Shown in pieces: positions 24,293 through 35,065 of a DNA stretch of 64,000 nt (positions are counted from its first letter, which is position 1; every line of letters starts with the position of its first letter). Origin of the DNA: Phoronis australis (Eukaryota > Phoronida > Phoronidae). A program made the translations under genes and the position numbers. The notes under the pieces were generated by a model. The model saw only the letters and a program-made list of their open reading frames with translations. It made no database searches and was not told where the DNA came from. The stretch is taken from NCBI GenBank assembly GCA_002633005.1, contig NMRA01000387.1:1-64000 (forward strand), read 5' to 3'.

Positions 24293-24961
24293 TTAAAGTC
24301 CTTCTCTCACGCGTTGTTAACCCTTATTACATGGTTAGAGGATGTTATAAAGATCCAAGAAGTACCTACCCCATAACTAATACACGATCCGTACTCGAAA
24401 ACAGTTTAAATGAACGGGCCACTCACAATTCGCACCCGAAGAACCACCGCCATTTTGAACTTGCCGCGAACCCGGAAGTACAATTCATTCAGGAACCCAG
24501 GCCGAGAAAACGCCGTCAGTGCAGCTAGAGCAGTGCCTGTACTGTTACCAGCCAGCAAACGGGGATAAAATAATCGACAGCGCGCCTTAATTTTAATAAA
24601 ATCAAACTACGGACAATTTTATTGAATTTGCTGAAGAAATGTGGCGAATAAATTTTGACAGAAATTATTTTGCCAGACTCAGGACCGCAGCCTATCAGAC
24701 CCGGTGCGGATCGAGACCAGACTGGCGAACGGTAAATGTATGCGGTTGCAAGCTGTTTTGTCGAAGTAAAATGGTCAAATCATAAATGCTGCATATATTC
24801 AAGGGTAGTTTCAGACACTTGCATGAAATTACGGGCTGGTTAGTCCTGTGTCACACTGCCGCGGCAGACCTTAGTTAGCCTCAGTCACCAGCTATCAGTG
24901 AAGACTATAGTCAAAATACAGCTTGTTAGTAGGCCTATACAGCTTTGCGCCAAGACTACTC
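24293..24961 (+). mobile_element. TTAA element, left end, cut by N
   Basis: Starts TTAAAGTCCTTCTCTCACG at the CCCATTAA site that in the sister copies (5233, 26237) borders the foldback insertion. Matches the left 670 bp of 45728-47974 and stops at the N at 24962. Confidence 0.75.
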
Positions 24962-25657
24962 NAAGCTTGAACTCTGAGCAAGAGGCTGTGCAAAAGAAAG
25001 TTCATTTCCAAGACAAACTACGCAGCATGCTAAGAAGTGACGCGACCCTTGCAAACTCATTTCTCCCCAAACCGACAAGCTGGGCTCCTCTTAATGGCAA
25101 ATGATAGCCACAGCAAAATAAATTTTTATTTCTAATTGATTCTCGATAATGTGCGATTGTGGAGTGGACGTCTGACGAGCCTGGGAACGAAAAGAATGGC
25201 AAATCGACCAGTTGCATTGGTTACGGCCATGCTCATCACAACAGGCACAATAGGCGCAATAGCGTTTATTAAGCATTCTTTCACTTATACGCACCGAAAA
25301 TGATTGAGTGCGTATGGTTCACCTGTCTTAGTGTCATGTAAAACGTTCATCGCGAGCTCTCATTGCACACGGAAATATCCACGCACAGGACACGTTTATT
25401 GATTTCATACAAAGGTGCGATCACGTTCGCTTTCACAAGTGTACGTATGTGTAGTACAACACCGTTTCTTAATTTCAACAGGGCTGCTTATATCGCGATT
25501 TAGCAATCGTAAAGGTTGTCATGAGCTGGTATCAATTTAGACGGAAACATCACGAGTATGCTTTAACAAATACTTAGAAGAATTGAGCCTAACAAAAATG
25601 CAAAAAAAACACACGACAAAGTGAAAAAAGATGCATATAAGAAATTGATAAATACAC

Positions 25658-25748
25658 AAAACGTACCGAGAGTGGCGTTCATGAAGTAATATCCCACGAG
25701 ACATTATTCCGCGATATTACTTCGTGTACGTCAATCGAGGTACGTTTT
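25658..25748. repeat. Foldback element, ACGTACC family, copy 3 (centre lost)
   Basis: Arms as in the other copies. The central TCGACCGA/TCGGTCGA hairpin and part of the right inner arm are missing (about 28 bp). Confidence 0.7.
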
Positions 25749-26235
25749 GTAGTTATCCCATGCGCTTCGAATTCCTAAATTGCTTTTATTTTTTTGGCAG
25801 ATTTTTAAATGCTTTACTCAGACTGTTCACGTGGCGGATCCTATGTATGTACTTGCGCGTTAGGTTGCAAGGTTTGTCTAGTAAAAGAAACAGTTTTAAA
25901 TGTAACGATTTATTACTTGAAAAGAGATGACAAAGATGAAAACAACGATAACCGTGCGTTGAACTTGTAACATCTTCTGAAAGTAGTTAAATAACAACAA
26001 TATTTGAAATTGTGACCGAGGAATCGGCGCCTGAGTTGCAGACGATATAATACTTAGCAATGTTGAAAACTGCAGGAGACAGAATTCAGTGTCATATTAA
26101 CAGTTTTGTACAAGATGTTACGTTTAGGGTCTGATTGCATGTCGAGTGTTATTTATACTGCTGCAAAAGTATTACTTTAAACTATATTCAGAAAGCTTGA
26201 TGGTCGAACTGGCCAACGACGTCGAGTCGACACTG

Positions 26236-26440
26236 GCCCATTAATAAAAACAACCACGGTTTTGAATCGACTTGACATGTTTCGGTGTCATTTATTCATT
26301 ACTTGTTGTTGGGCCTAGCTAGATGTCCACTATATTTTCTCTTCTGATGATGGTGTTTGAATAAATGACACCGAAGCATGGCAAGTCGATTTCAAACCGT
26401 GGTTATTTTTAGTAAATTTATGCTGAACTAGTTGCTATCA
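26236..26440. mobile_element. Foldback insertion with flanking duplication, copy 2
   Basis: Same insertion as 5236-5441; flanks GACACTGGCC and GACACTGACC differ by one base. Confidence 0.7.
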
Positions 26441-28575
26441 TGGGGACACTGACCTACCTTTTGAACTTTCCATGTTAGAGGTCACTGTTGAAGTGGAGCT
26501 GGAGATGAATACGTATTGCACTCGACAGATTCAACGCGTATGCGATAAAGTATATTTTCAATCCTCATTGGACAAAAACCATAGACAGAAAGTATATGAG
26601 ACCAAGAAATGGCCACACTTCGGCGCAGTGTGACCGAGTATTTTGTAATGAGCGTCGAAGCAGAAAACCAACGTGGTACAATGCACCCACGACAGTTTTG
26701 CTAGGCTTGTTATCATTCCTGAGGGTAAAGTGGAGGTGCCTCAGTCCTAGTACTGCCTCGACCTTTTATTTAGGACTCGCTCACTAATATGCAGGCTCAA
26801 TCACAACTAGCTAAGCATCTGACAACAACCATTTTGTAATGACGTATTGTTTAATTACAAATGTTCGGTCTCCATAAACTTCAGACTCTGAAGAAGTTAC
26901 AAGTTATTCAATTTCTTCGTAAATGTCCCTAATCTCTAGAAATACCTGCTGTGTCACTATCCTAGAAGGCTAGCTGCTATACAGTGTACATACAAAACTA
27001 CACGATATAATATAAGCCAAATTAGTAAACAAAATCGTCCTTGATAACATAGTCAACAAATGGCGTGGTTACTTGGTCCTCATTTTTACAAAACTGTAGC
27101 GAGGACAGACCACCTTGTTTCTGGACGTCTCAGCATCCAGTCCATGCAGTTTTGCTGACCAGAATTTAACAGAAAGCAGTTTGGGAACAGGATATTTCAT
27201 TTTCTGAGCCCCGGCCCTTTAGGCGATTTCTTACACTATGGCTATATGTCACATGTATAAATTGGATAATTTTGATATGGCTTTAAGAACAGTTGTTCAC
27301 TGAATTGCCCATACAAGGGATTGCATTTTCCAATAAAGCAAGTCTCTCTACTTTTTGTGTACTATATGTTTTTCATATGTATTCTGACATTGGGAGAAAT
27401 TTCCTTTGAAATTGTACGCTTAATGCCAAGAAATCTTGGGAATGGTAAAACTTTAAAAGTCTAATTAGTTTTCATTACAGTAAACTCGAAATACACGCAA
27501 TTCTAAATATGCATGCTGATATTCAACAGAAGTCTACTTTACTAAGGTATTCTTTTTGCATTTCTTTCTTTACGTCAGAATATAGTTTAATGTTATTTTT
27601 TTTCAATCCCCATCGGTCGCCACTTTATTTTTTTCCTATTATCCGGACCCGCACCCGGTCACCGCTCCCCATTAATGACTTTACTTCACGATTCTTGACA
27701 ATCTAAGAAAGGGTAAAATTACGTAGACTATCGTGCCATCCTCGCTGAGCGATTGTCGGTGAGCGTTTTAGGGTTCGGACCACATAGCATCCACGTTCCT
27801 CGACGTGAACTTAATTTGATATTGCTAATTTACCGGTTTATTCTACATTATAATGTTTTTAAGACGAAGAATACTGATAAAATGTCACTTTTCTATCTCC
27901 GACACTTCGATGCAGCAGCACTGAATTAAGTTTTAAGTTCATTACAGGGTTTACTTTTGGATCACAGACACATAGTGACGAATGAGGAAATAGCCAATCA
28001 AAGAATCTGACTGTCTGACACCACAGTTCAAACACATCAGTGGCATCTAATGGTAGACATTAGAGGCTCGTTTTATGTGAAATGCATGAATTTGTAGGGG
28101 TAAACATGTCATATTCAACGCACTCCAACGCGGCCACTAATTTGCGATCTTCAAGGACCGAGTAGCCGTCTTGGATAGCTGATAACCTGAATAGTTTCAT
28201 TTCAATCACATTTGAGACTACTTCAAATGCGCCAACAGAGTCGCCTCCTGGTAATGTCTTCTTGGGCCCTCGATCTAATTTTTTCTCGAAATCAAATACG
28301 ATATTATTGTCTTGGCATTTTCTATTTTACTTTTGTGCGAACTCGTGATAAGTGTCCATTATTCTATGCTCTAGTACTGAATAACTGCCTGTTAAACTTG
28401 ATGTCCCCAGCATTAGGCTAAATGTTGAGGTTGAGCACGAAATTTCGAAATTTTACTTGAAATCTCTAGTTTTAATTCGACTTTGCCGTAACTCGAATCT
28501 AGGAGTCACCAAATGCAGAAAAATTGGACTAGACAATCATATACATAAACCGTACTCGGGCACGGTATAATATAC

Positions 28576-29308
28576 ACTTAAATTGAATTTGCACAAAACT
28601 AAAATTAAAATTGCCAAAAACAATTTCCATTTCCATTTCGAGTACCTACAAAAATTAGTAACAGACCCAGGTGTTTCGAATGTGTACACACGATCGGCCA
28701 CCTTTGGATGAATGACCTAGGTCACGACAATTGGTCACGCGCCAAGAACACGATAATTAGGCTCTAGAACGCGAGTTTCACATGACGTGTAGCGAGTTTA
28801 TCATTACATGTTTACTTTAGCCAAAACACGAGGAATAACACTCGTAAAGCAAACTGGGTGGCCGTTAGTTTATGAAGGAAGATCGTACACAGCAACATTA
28901 AGAGTGATATCGATTTTCACTCATTTTTGTGCATCAACTTGATTGCTCTAATTGTTAAATGTAAAACAAGAAACTCAACACTGAAAAGTACGAACGGTTT
29001 TAGAAAAACACAGAAATTCGTGTTCGTAAATAAATATTTCCATCAATGCATAATCAAAGATACTATAAAATCTTTGGAATAATCGAGCATTGATGTTATT
29101 GGAACTAGACTTTGCGAACCTTTCCATATTTGCTTTATTTGCATGATTTCTGCTCTTGTTTTATTATTGCAAATGGGTTCACTGTTGACAGGAAAGAAAT
29201 AGCCGCACTAGCCATTGTCCCGCTTTTTACTTCATAATATTTACAGCAAAGTAGGAAATTCACCGAGTGACATAGTCACGTGGACATATGTCTACTTCTT
29301 TGTTTCAG
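28576..29308. other. DNA shared with 53290-53830; no gene seen
   Basis: From about 28745 the sequence is a diverged copy of 53300-53600, and each copy is followed by a stray last-exon copy. No other exons of the family found here. Confidence 0.5.
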
Positions 29309-29415
29309 CTTGCGACCGTAATGGTGTCTCTTGTTCTAAAGGGAAGCGATGTCGGGATGACTCTTATACATACGTGTGCGAATGGGAAGATCGAATCAAT
29401 TTGTTTTCTATGTGA
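29309..29415 (+). CDS. Stray exon 6 copy with stop lost (orphan)
   Basis: Keeps the acceptor tttgtttcag and phase 1 entry and reads ACDRNGVSCSKGKRCRDDS then YTYVCE with all four cysteines. The family stop TGA has become TGG, adding nine residues (WEDRINLFSM with a stop) that align with the old 3' UTR. The acidic start is changed. No exons 1-5 precede it in the right orientation within 6 kb, so it is an orphan exon, either unused or used by an unseen gene. Confidence 0.55.
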
Positions 29416-29774
29416 CTGCAATCAAAAGAGCGCCTTTTTGCCATCAGTTGATGCTGATTGTGAGGAGCTATTGTCTAAAGTTAATGTTTGCCATCCGCGA
29501 CATGTAAATATATTCAGTTTATGTGTATATGTATTTGAAAAGACTGAAATTGAAAATTGATCGGTTTAGCCTATTGTATGTGTTCTACCATCGTTTAACA
29601 ATTAATGTTTTGAGTGCGTGTGGTCTGATACGCGTTGCTTCAGCCTTGGATAGGTCGCTCAGCATCAAACAATGGAAGCCAGATTCATTTACTAAATTAG
29701 ATATCGAACACATATAACATATACACAAATTAAGACCAAGTTGGTAGCTAGAGACCTGAATCAATGGTCTAGCA
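29416..29774. other. Intergenic; no gene seen
   Basis: No coding or repeat signal that I can support. Confidence 0.4.
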
Positions 29775-30359
29775 CTCGCTGGTTCCCTGCGTGCCGCTAG
29801 GTGGGGCGGTAGCAGCGCCAGCGCGCAGGTATCACTCAAATTTTCCTCAGTAAATATTTTTATTTTTACACTAGCGTTTCTGATTGGCTAGTCGAATTCT
29901 CAACCGGCAGCGCTTTACGCAAACAAACTGGCATGACTGATGGACTGAAGCGTAATGTGGTCTGTTGTACAGACAAATCGGTTCTTAAAATTTATGTTCA
30001 GGAAATGTGAAGCCTAGAAATTGCGATTGCGACTTTTCCGAATGCATCTTTCTACTGTCGATGACTTTTGTTTACAATAGCGTCCTGTATTCATACAGTA
30101 TGAATAACACACTGGTTAAATTGGCCAGATATGTGTTTGTTGTACACGCGGCTATTAAACATCACTGCAGAAACGAAATAGTTTCTGCGACGCCACCTGC
30201 ACGACAAGGGTAAAAATCGTTCACAGTCAGCAATTCTTTCACGGTGTTGTAAAGCTAAGCAATGACTATCGAGGTTACATTGACCATTGCTAAAGCGCGT
30301 GCCACTGAGTGTGTGATACCTGCGTGCTGGCTGGGCTAAGCACGCAGGGAACCAGCGAG
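29775..30359 (+). mobile_element. Inverted-repeat DNA element, CTCGCTGG family, copy 1 (585 bp)
   Basis: The left end CTCGCTGGTTCCCTGCGTGC is exactly mirrored at the right end (30340-30359). Each end also folds locally (CCTGCGTGC with GCACGCAGG or GCGCGCAGG). An imperfect duplication GTCTAGCA/GTCTAACA lies on the flanks, with a 2 bp offset on the right. No transposase. Confidence 0.75.
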
Positions 30360-30380
30360 GGGTCTAACACTGGGGTGCAG

Positions 30381-30423
30381 TGGGATTCGAACCTACGACC
30401 TCAGGTCGTAGGTTCGAATCCCA
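30381..30423. repeat. Perfect 21 bp palindrome made of two tRNA T-arm sequences
   Basis: Bases 30381-30401 and 30403-30423 are exact reverse complements with a one-base loop. Each arm contains the B box GGTTCGAATCC in opposite orientation. No A box or tRNA body is visible beside either arm. Confidence 0.85.
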
Positions 30424-30930
30424 ACAAGAGGTACTAGGAAGTAGGCACTCCACGAACTAGCGCACACTGACTCATCTAAATGTTGATATTACGTTTGCAT
30501 AGAGAAGAATTGCGCTAATGCTGAAAAACATGCTCTCAATAATAACGCTTGTGCGGACTGTGAAAGAAAAACTGACAGCCCTGTACCAGGCTCCTCGTTA
30601 AAATGTGGGTTACAAACACGCCCGGCATGGGCCATAGCTTACAGGGTGCAACTTCACTGTAGAGGAGCGTTATTTTTTGTTTTGACAATGTGATGTCACA
30701 ACCATTGTTTATTATGAAAGAAAAGACTCGAGTCATCGTGTTGTGGCTTTCGCGTGACATAAAATTTGTCTAGACAATAGGATGACTATTACATAAACGC
30801 TAAAGTCTTTTCAAGCGAAAAACATTATTGGTTGCTACAGTTTTGTAAGGAGAGTGAACTGTGAAATCGATGGCTCCATTCAAAGTTTTGAACATTTCTG
30901 TTCGGTGGATGACATAAACATATTCGCCGC
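30424..30930. other. Spacer between two inverted elements; no gene seen
   Basis: No supported coding signal. Confidence 0.4.
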
Positions 30931-31483
30931 CTCGCTGGTTCCCTGCGTGCTTAGCCCAGCCAGCAAGCAGGTATCACACAGTGGCACGTGCTTTAGCATT
31001 GGTCAATGTAACCTCGGCAGGCATTGGTTAGCTTTACAACACCGTGAAAAAATGGCGGGCTGTGAACGATTTTTAGCCTTGTCATGCAAGTGATGTTTAA
31101 TAGCCGCGTGCTTGAAGCACATACATGTACAATAAACACATACATGTATCTGGCCGATTTAACCGGTGTGTTATTCCTACTGTGTGAACACAGGACAGCA
31201 ACGTAAACAAAGTCAACGACAGTAGAAAGATGCACTCCGAAATGGCGCAACCACAATTTTCTGGGATTCACATTTCTTGAACACTGAATTTGAAGCACCG
31301 CTTTGTCTGTACAACAGATCATATTTACACTTCAGTCCACCAGTCATGCCAGTTTGTTTGCGTAATGCGCTGCCTGTTGAGAATTCGACCAGCCAATCAG
31401 TAATAATAATAAAAAATCCCGAAGAAAATTAAGTGATACCTACGTGCTGGCTACCACCTAGCGGCACGCAGGGAACCAGCGAG
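30931..31483 (-). mobile_element. Inverted-repeat DNA element, CTCGCTGG family, copy 2 (553 bp)
   Basis: Same ends (CTCGCTGGTTCCCTGCGTGC at 30931 and its complement ending 31483). The interior is the reverse complement of copy 1 with many substitutions, so the two copies face each other. Confidence 0.75.
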
Positions 31484-34465
31484 GACACGAACTCGCCGAA
31501 AGTGTTCTTGCTGAGCCTCCCTGTGGACGGTAAAAAATAAAGCAACTTAAAATACTACCCATCAGCATAACTGACAAAGCATACATAAAAACTGCCTTAT
31601 TATGGCACAAAAATTAGACAAAAACGTAGTTTACTGATACAGCATCAAACATTTTTAACCTCTTAAAATCATGCATGTACTTGCATTTATCAAATCGACA
31701 AAGAAAGCCGAGAATCCTTTTAAAAGTCTCGTTGTCCGAAAAACAAAAATATTTCTTGACTCTGAAAGAGTCTGAAATTGATGAACAGCAAACAACATAG
31801 TAAAATAAAAGTATCATCTGCTTGCAGGGCCACATGCTATTTGTAATCCAGCGTGAAACCCAATTATTGGGTCCTGTTCCATTATCAAAGATAATCCAGC
31901 ATTGGATTTACTTGGGATGGTCTTCAAAAAGGCATGATTTTGAATTAATCCACCTCAGCGTTTCAGTATGTTCAGTGCAGTTAAATTACAATTTCCTCTA
32001 CAGAACAAATGACTTGTCATAGCTCTTTGTCAATTTTTTGTTAGTTATATCTGTCTCAGTGATTTAACCAAAAGTTCAAAAACCTTCATCTGAGTCTGGA
32101 CAGGTTGGGCATAAGACACGTCATTCAAATTTTGACGCGTCACTGTTGAATACCCTAAACACCTGGTATAGTCTTGCCCAGTTTATTATACATGTAGGCT
32201 AAGGATTTAGCTGCTAGAAGGCACTGTTACATGACCACAGTATACAGTACATGGCAACAGATGAAAGGTCTGCTCGTTTTCTTAAAAGAGACAGGCAGAC
32301 TTGAAAACTTCCTTTACGACGATCCTGATAAATAACGAGGTTTTATTATTTTAGCTCAGGTGTTAAGTACAGTAGGCCCAACCATAAACCATGCGCACGC
32401 CTGATGCACCGAAAATAACCAACTGCATTTGCTTTTTTTACTTGGGAGTAGTTTATGATTTGGGGAGAGTGGTTGTTTGCCTACTGGAGATATATTCATT
32501 TGCCTAGGTCGCAGACAAGGCGCGCGATCACATCATTGCAGTAGGAGCGGGCGCCAGACCTTTTACAAGACACATTCCAGAGAGTCACAATGCCGGATGG
32601 CAAGTTTAATTTGTGTATGCAAGAGTGGTGGTAGTAGCTCCATCATGATGTTTTCAATTACTACAATTATTTAAAGCAACATTTACCTAAAACACAACGG
32701 AAAATAAAAACCACAATGCTTAGTCACAAATAATATGGTGAACGAGTTCCGTTCCCAATCACTGATTGTCGTCAACGAAGAATGGCATAAAACCACTCAT
32801 TTTTGCAGGGTTCGTTTTGACCGAACTCCTCCGCGTGCATGGGCGGCGCACTGTAGAAGTAATTCACGCGGCGGACATTAAAATCCAAATCGAGGTTCAC
32901 TGAGATAAACAAAGCGGAAGTTGACATTGCGTGAGTTAAATGGCCGGTCTTTCGAGTCCAACCTGAATATTAAATCTTAAAAATGTGTCGATAATTAACC
33001 ACAGAGACGTAGAAAAATACATTAGAGAACAAGTCAATACACCAAAGAGTTGTCTGGCGAAAGGGTATAAGTTTTTTTCGGAGAAATAGGTTCGAAACAT
33101 GGAAAGTAAATATTACCAAACTGCGGCGATCGTAGTATTACTGATTGGGTATTATGCTGAATGTAGGGTTACGTTTCTTCTTGTAAATTGTTGATAAAAA
33201 TGCTTTCTACACGAACCAGGTCACCTGCTTGTATTGTTGACGAGTTGAAAATATATTCGACAGTGGTGGCTCATCGCATTTGTTGTCATGTGCAATTAGC
33301 CACATCTGGTTTAATTTGTTGATCAGACAAATATTAACATCAAGCATAGCCTAGGTCCTGGTGAGTTAGGGACTACCGAAACTAACAGTTGATTTGTTAT
33401 TGATCTGAAAGAATATCTGATGTTATTGAATATATATTTTATTAAAATAAAAAACAAATTATTTTACCATTTTTTTAAATTTTGAAAAAAATTAAAAACG
33501 AGCACAGATCCAGAAATTGCTTTCGCATTATATTCAGGTTCTCATTCACTCCCTTGTACACATTCACAAGTAATTATTTGACCATCAGTTCTGCTTTCTT
33601 GGTTTTAATAATTCTTACGTCTATTTCATGTGTTAGGTTTCAAATATCAATCTGGACCAAGTTAAATTTTAAAATTAAAACACCTAATTCATTCGTAAAG
33701 CATAACCTCGTTTTAGAGCTCAATTTCAGTTAACTGGACAGCGCAAGCATAGTTATCATGTTTCTTTAGGGGCCTCATTCATCCGAGGGGAAAGGTGTCT
33801 GTGTCTTCTGACTGAGAGGGGGATTTTTTCGCCGAGTAAGGGGAAAAGCCTACCTCCCGATCATCATCAATAGCACCCCCGCCCTGTTGCAAGCTCTCAT
33901 AGCCTCTGTCTCAAGTAGCATTTTGTGCCCTTTCAAATTTCACCCATGTGGTTACCGGTGATTTGAACTTTGCGGAAGAGAACTTTTCAATCCGCACTAG
34001 AGGAATTTTCACGGCCTCGTGGGGAGAATTTCGGGGGATTGTTCAATATTTTTGAGAGGGGAATAGGACCGATATTTGGCCCCAAAATCGAGGGATTGAG
34101 GGCCCTGACCTTTTTGGAAAGAAAAATGCACCACCTTTCAACCCGCAGTTATTGTAACGAAAACAGCCTGGCTGGCCGACTCAAAGATTCTCCGGTCGTT
34201 GCTGATGATGCTCGGCAACCGAGATGCGTCAAAATATGATCTAACTTTTCGAACACTTATAAATTTTACACGGACATATTTTCCTTCGTTGCGACGTATG
34301 ACAACGACCCAACACTTCCGAATCTCAGCGTCTTTAGGGATTGTAAAACAGACAGTTGAGTGTCCGTATTTTTTCTAGCTGTTCGAGCAACGCGGAATAC
34401 AACCAGTATGCCGATAAGCCAACAGAGCTATTGTAGCGAACCTCGTTTTGGAACGCGCCTCCTGT
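31484..34465. other. Three kilobases without a recognised gene
   Basis: Scattered short open frames only; AT-rich around 33420-33720. I see no exon of the PAN family and no clear repeat. Confidence 0.4.
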
Positions 34466-34615
34466 CGGCGTGAATTGGGTCTATAGGGGGCTGGGGGCTA
34501 TAGCCCCACCACTTTTGTCAGTGCTACGCAGCCTATGGTCCTAGATCGCTGCACCACAGGGGGCTGGAGGCTATAGACCTCCCACTATTTTCAGTGACGC
34601 ACCGCCCATGAAGTG
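34466..34615. repeat. Two ~70 bp GGGGGCTGG-AGGCTATAG units
   Basis: Units starting GGGGGCTGGGGGCTATAG (34488) and GGGGGCTGGAGGCTATAG (34559), each followed by CACTTTTNTCAGTG and a GCACCGCCCATG-like end. The same unit, reversed, is inserted at 63849-63963. Confidence 0.6.
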
Positions 34616-34977
34616 ACAGGTGAAATTACCAAGTCGTTTGATGGTGGAAACCAACTGCTCTCAGTACAAGGATATTTTGAGATCTATTTCTCATCGTAAA
34701 TCATTCTATTTCATGTTTAATTTAAATTGAGGACGAAAGTACTTACAAAATATGTTAAAATATCACTCACGCCACCTGGCAGTGAGTATCATGTTCTTCA
34801 TTGGAACTTTCTTTACAAACTACAACCAGGTGAAACTATGTTTGATTTCACTGTACATTTAACGCTGCTACTTGGTTCGAAAAAATGTCTAGTGATTCGC
34901 ATCTCATCAAAATTTGAAAGACACCACGACACCACACTTCGTCATCATATTTTTAAGGTCTGAAAGTCCTTATAAGT

Positions 34978-34983
34978 TTTATT
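34978..34983 (-). terminator. Gene C polyadenylation signal AATAAA
   Basis: AATAAA on the minus strand begins two bases after the gene C stop codon (TAG 34988-34986), implying a very short 3' UTR. Confidence 0.55.
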
Positions 34984-34985
34984 GA

Positions 34986-35065
34986 CTATTCACACGTATG
35001 GCTGTAAATGTCGTCTCGGCAACTTTTCCCCTGAGGACACGTGACATTTGCACAATCGTCGTCAT
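34986..35065 (-). CDS. Gene C exon 6: four-Cys tail and stop
   Basis: 80 nt; acceptor (minus) tgttacag; reads DDDDC-ANVTCPQGKSCRDDIYSHTCE then TAG. Too short to stand out as an open frame and found by homology with 2861-2940. ANVTC adds an N-x-T sequon not present in gene B. Confidence 0.85.

Larger units (their letters stand above)
22534..28575. repeat. Downstream block duplicated from 2941-7560
   Basis: Collinear with the DNA behind gene A at roughly 95-97% by eye. Differences: about 535 bp lost at 23296, a TTAA element end at 24293-24961, an N at 24962, then a step back so that 24963-26235 covers 3932-5235 again. No gene of its own was seen apart from the LINE relic and the foldback elements. 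Confidence 0.75.

Noticed and set aside
24331-24528. 65-codon open frame at the left end of a TTAA element
   Set aside because: Partly follows the element's terminal region and is interrupted in the related copy at 45733-46008; no recognisable protein.
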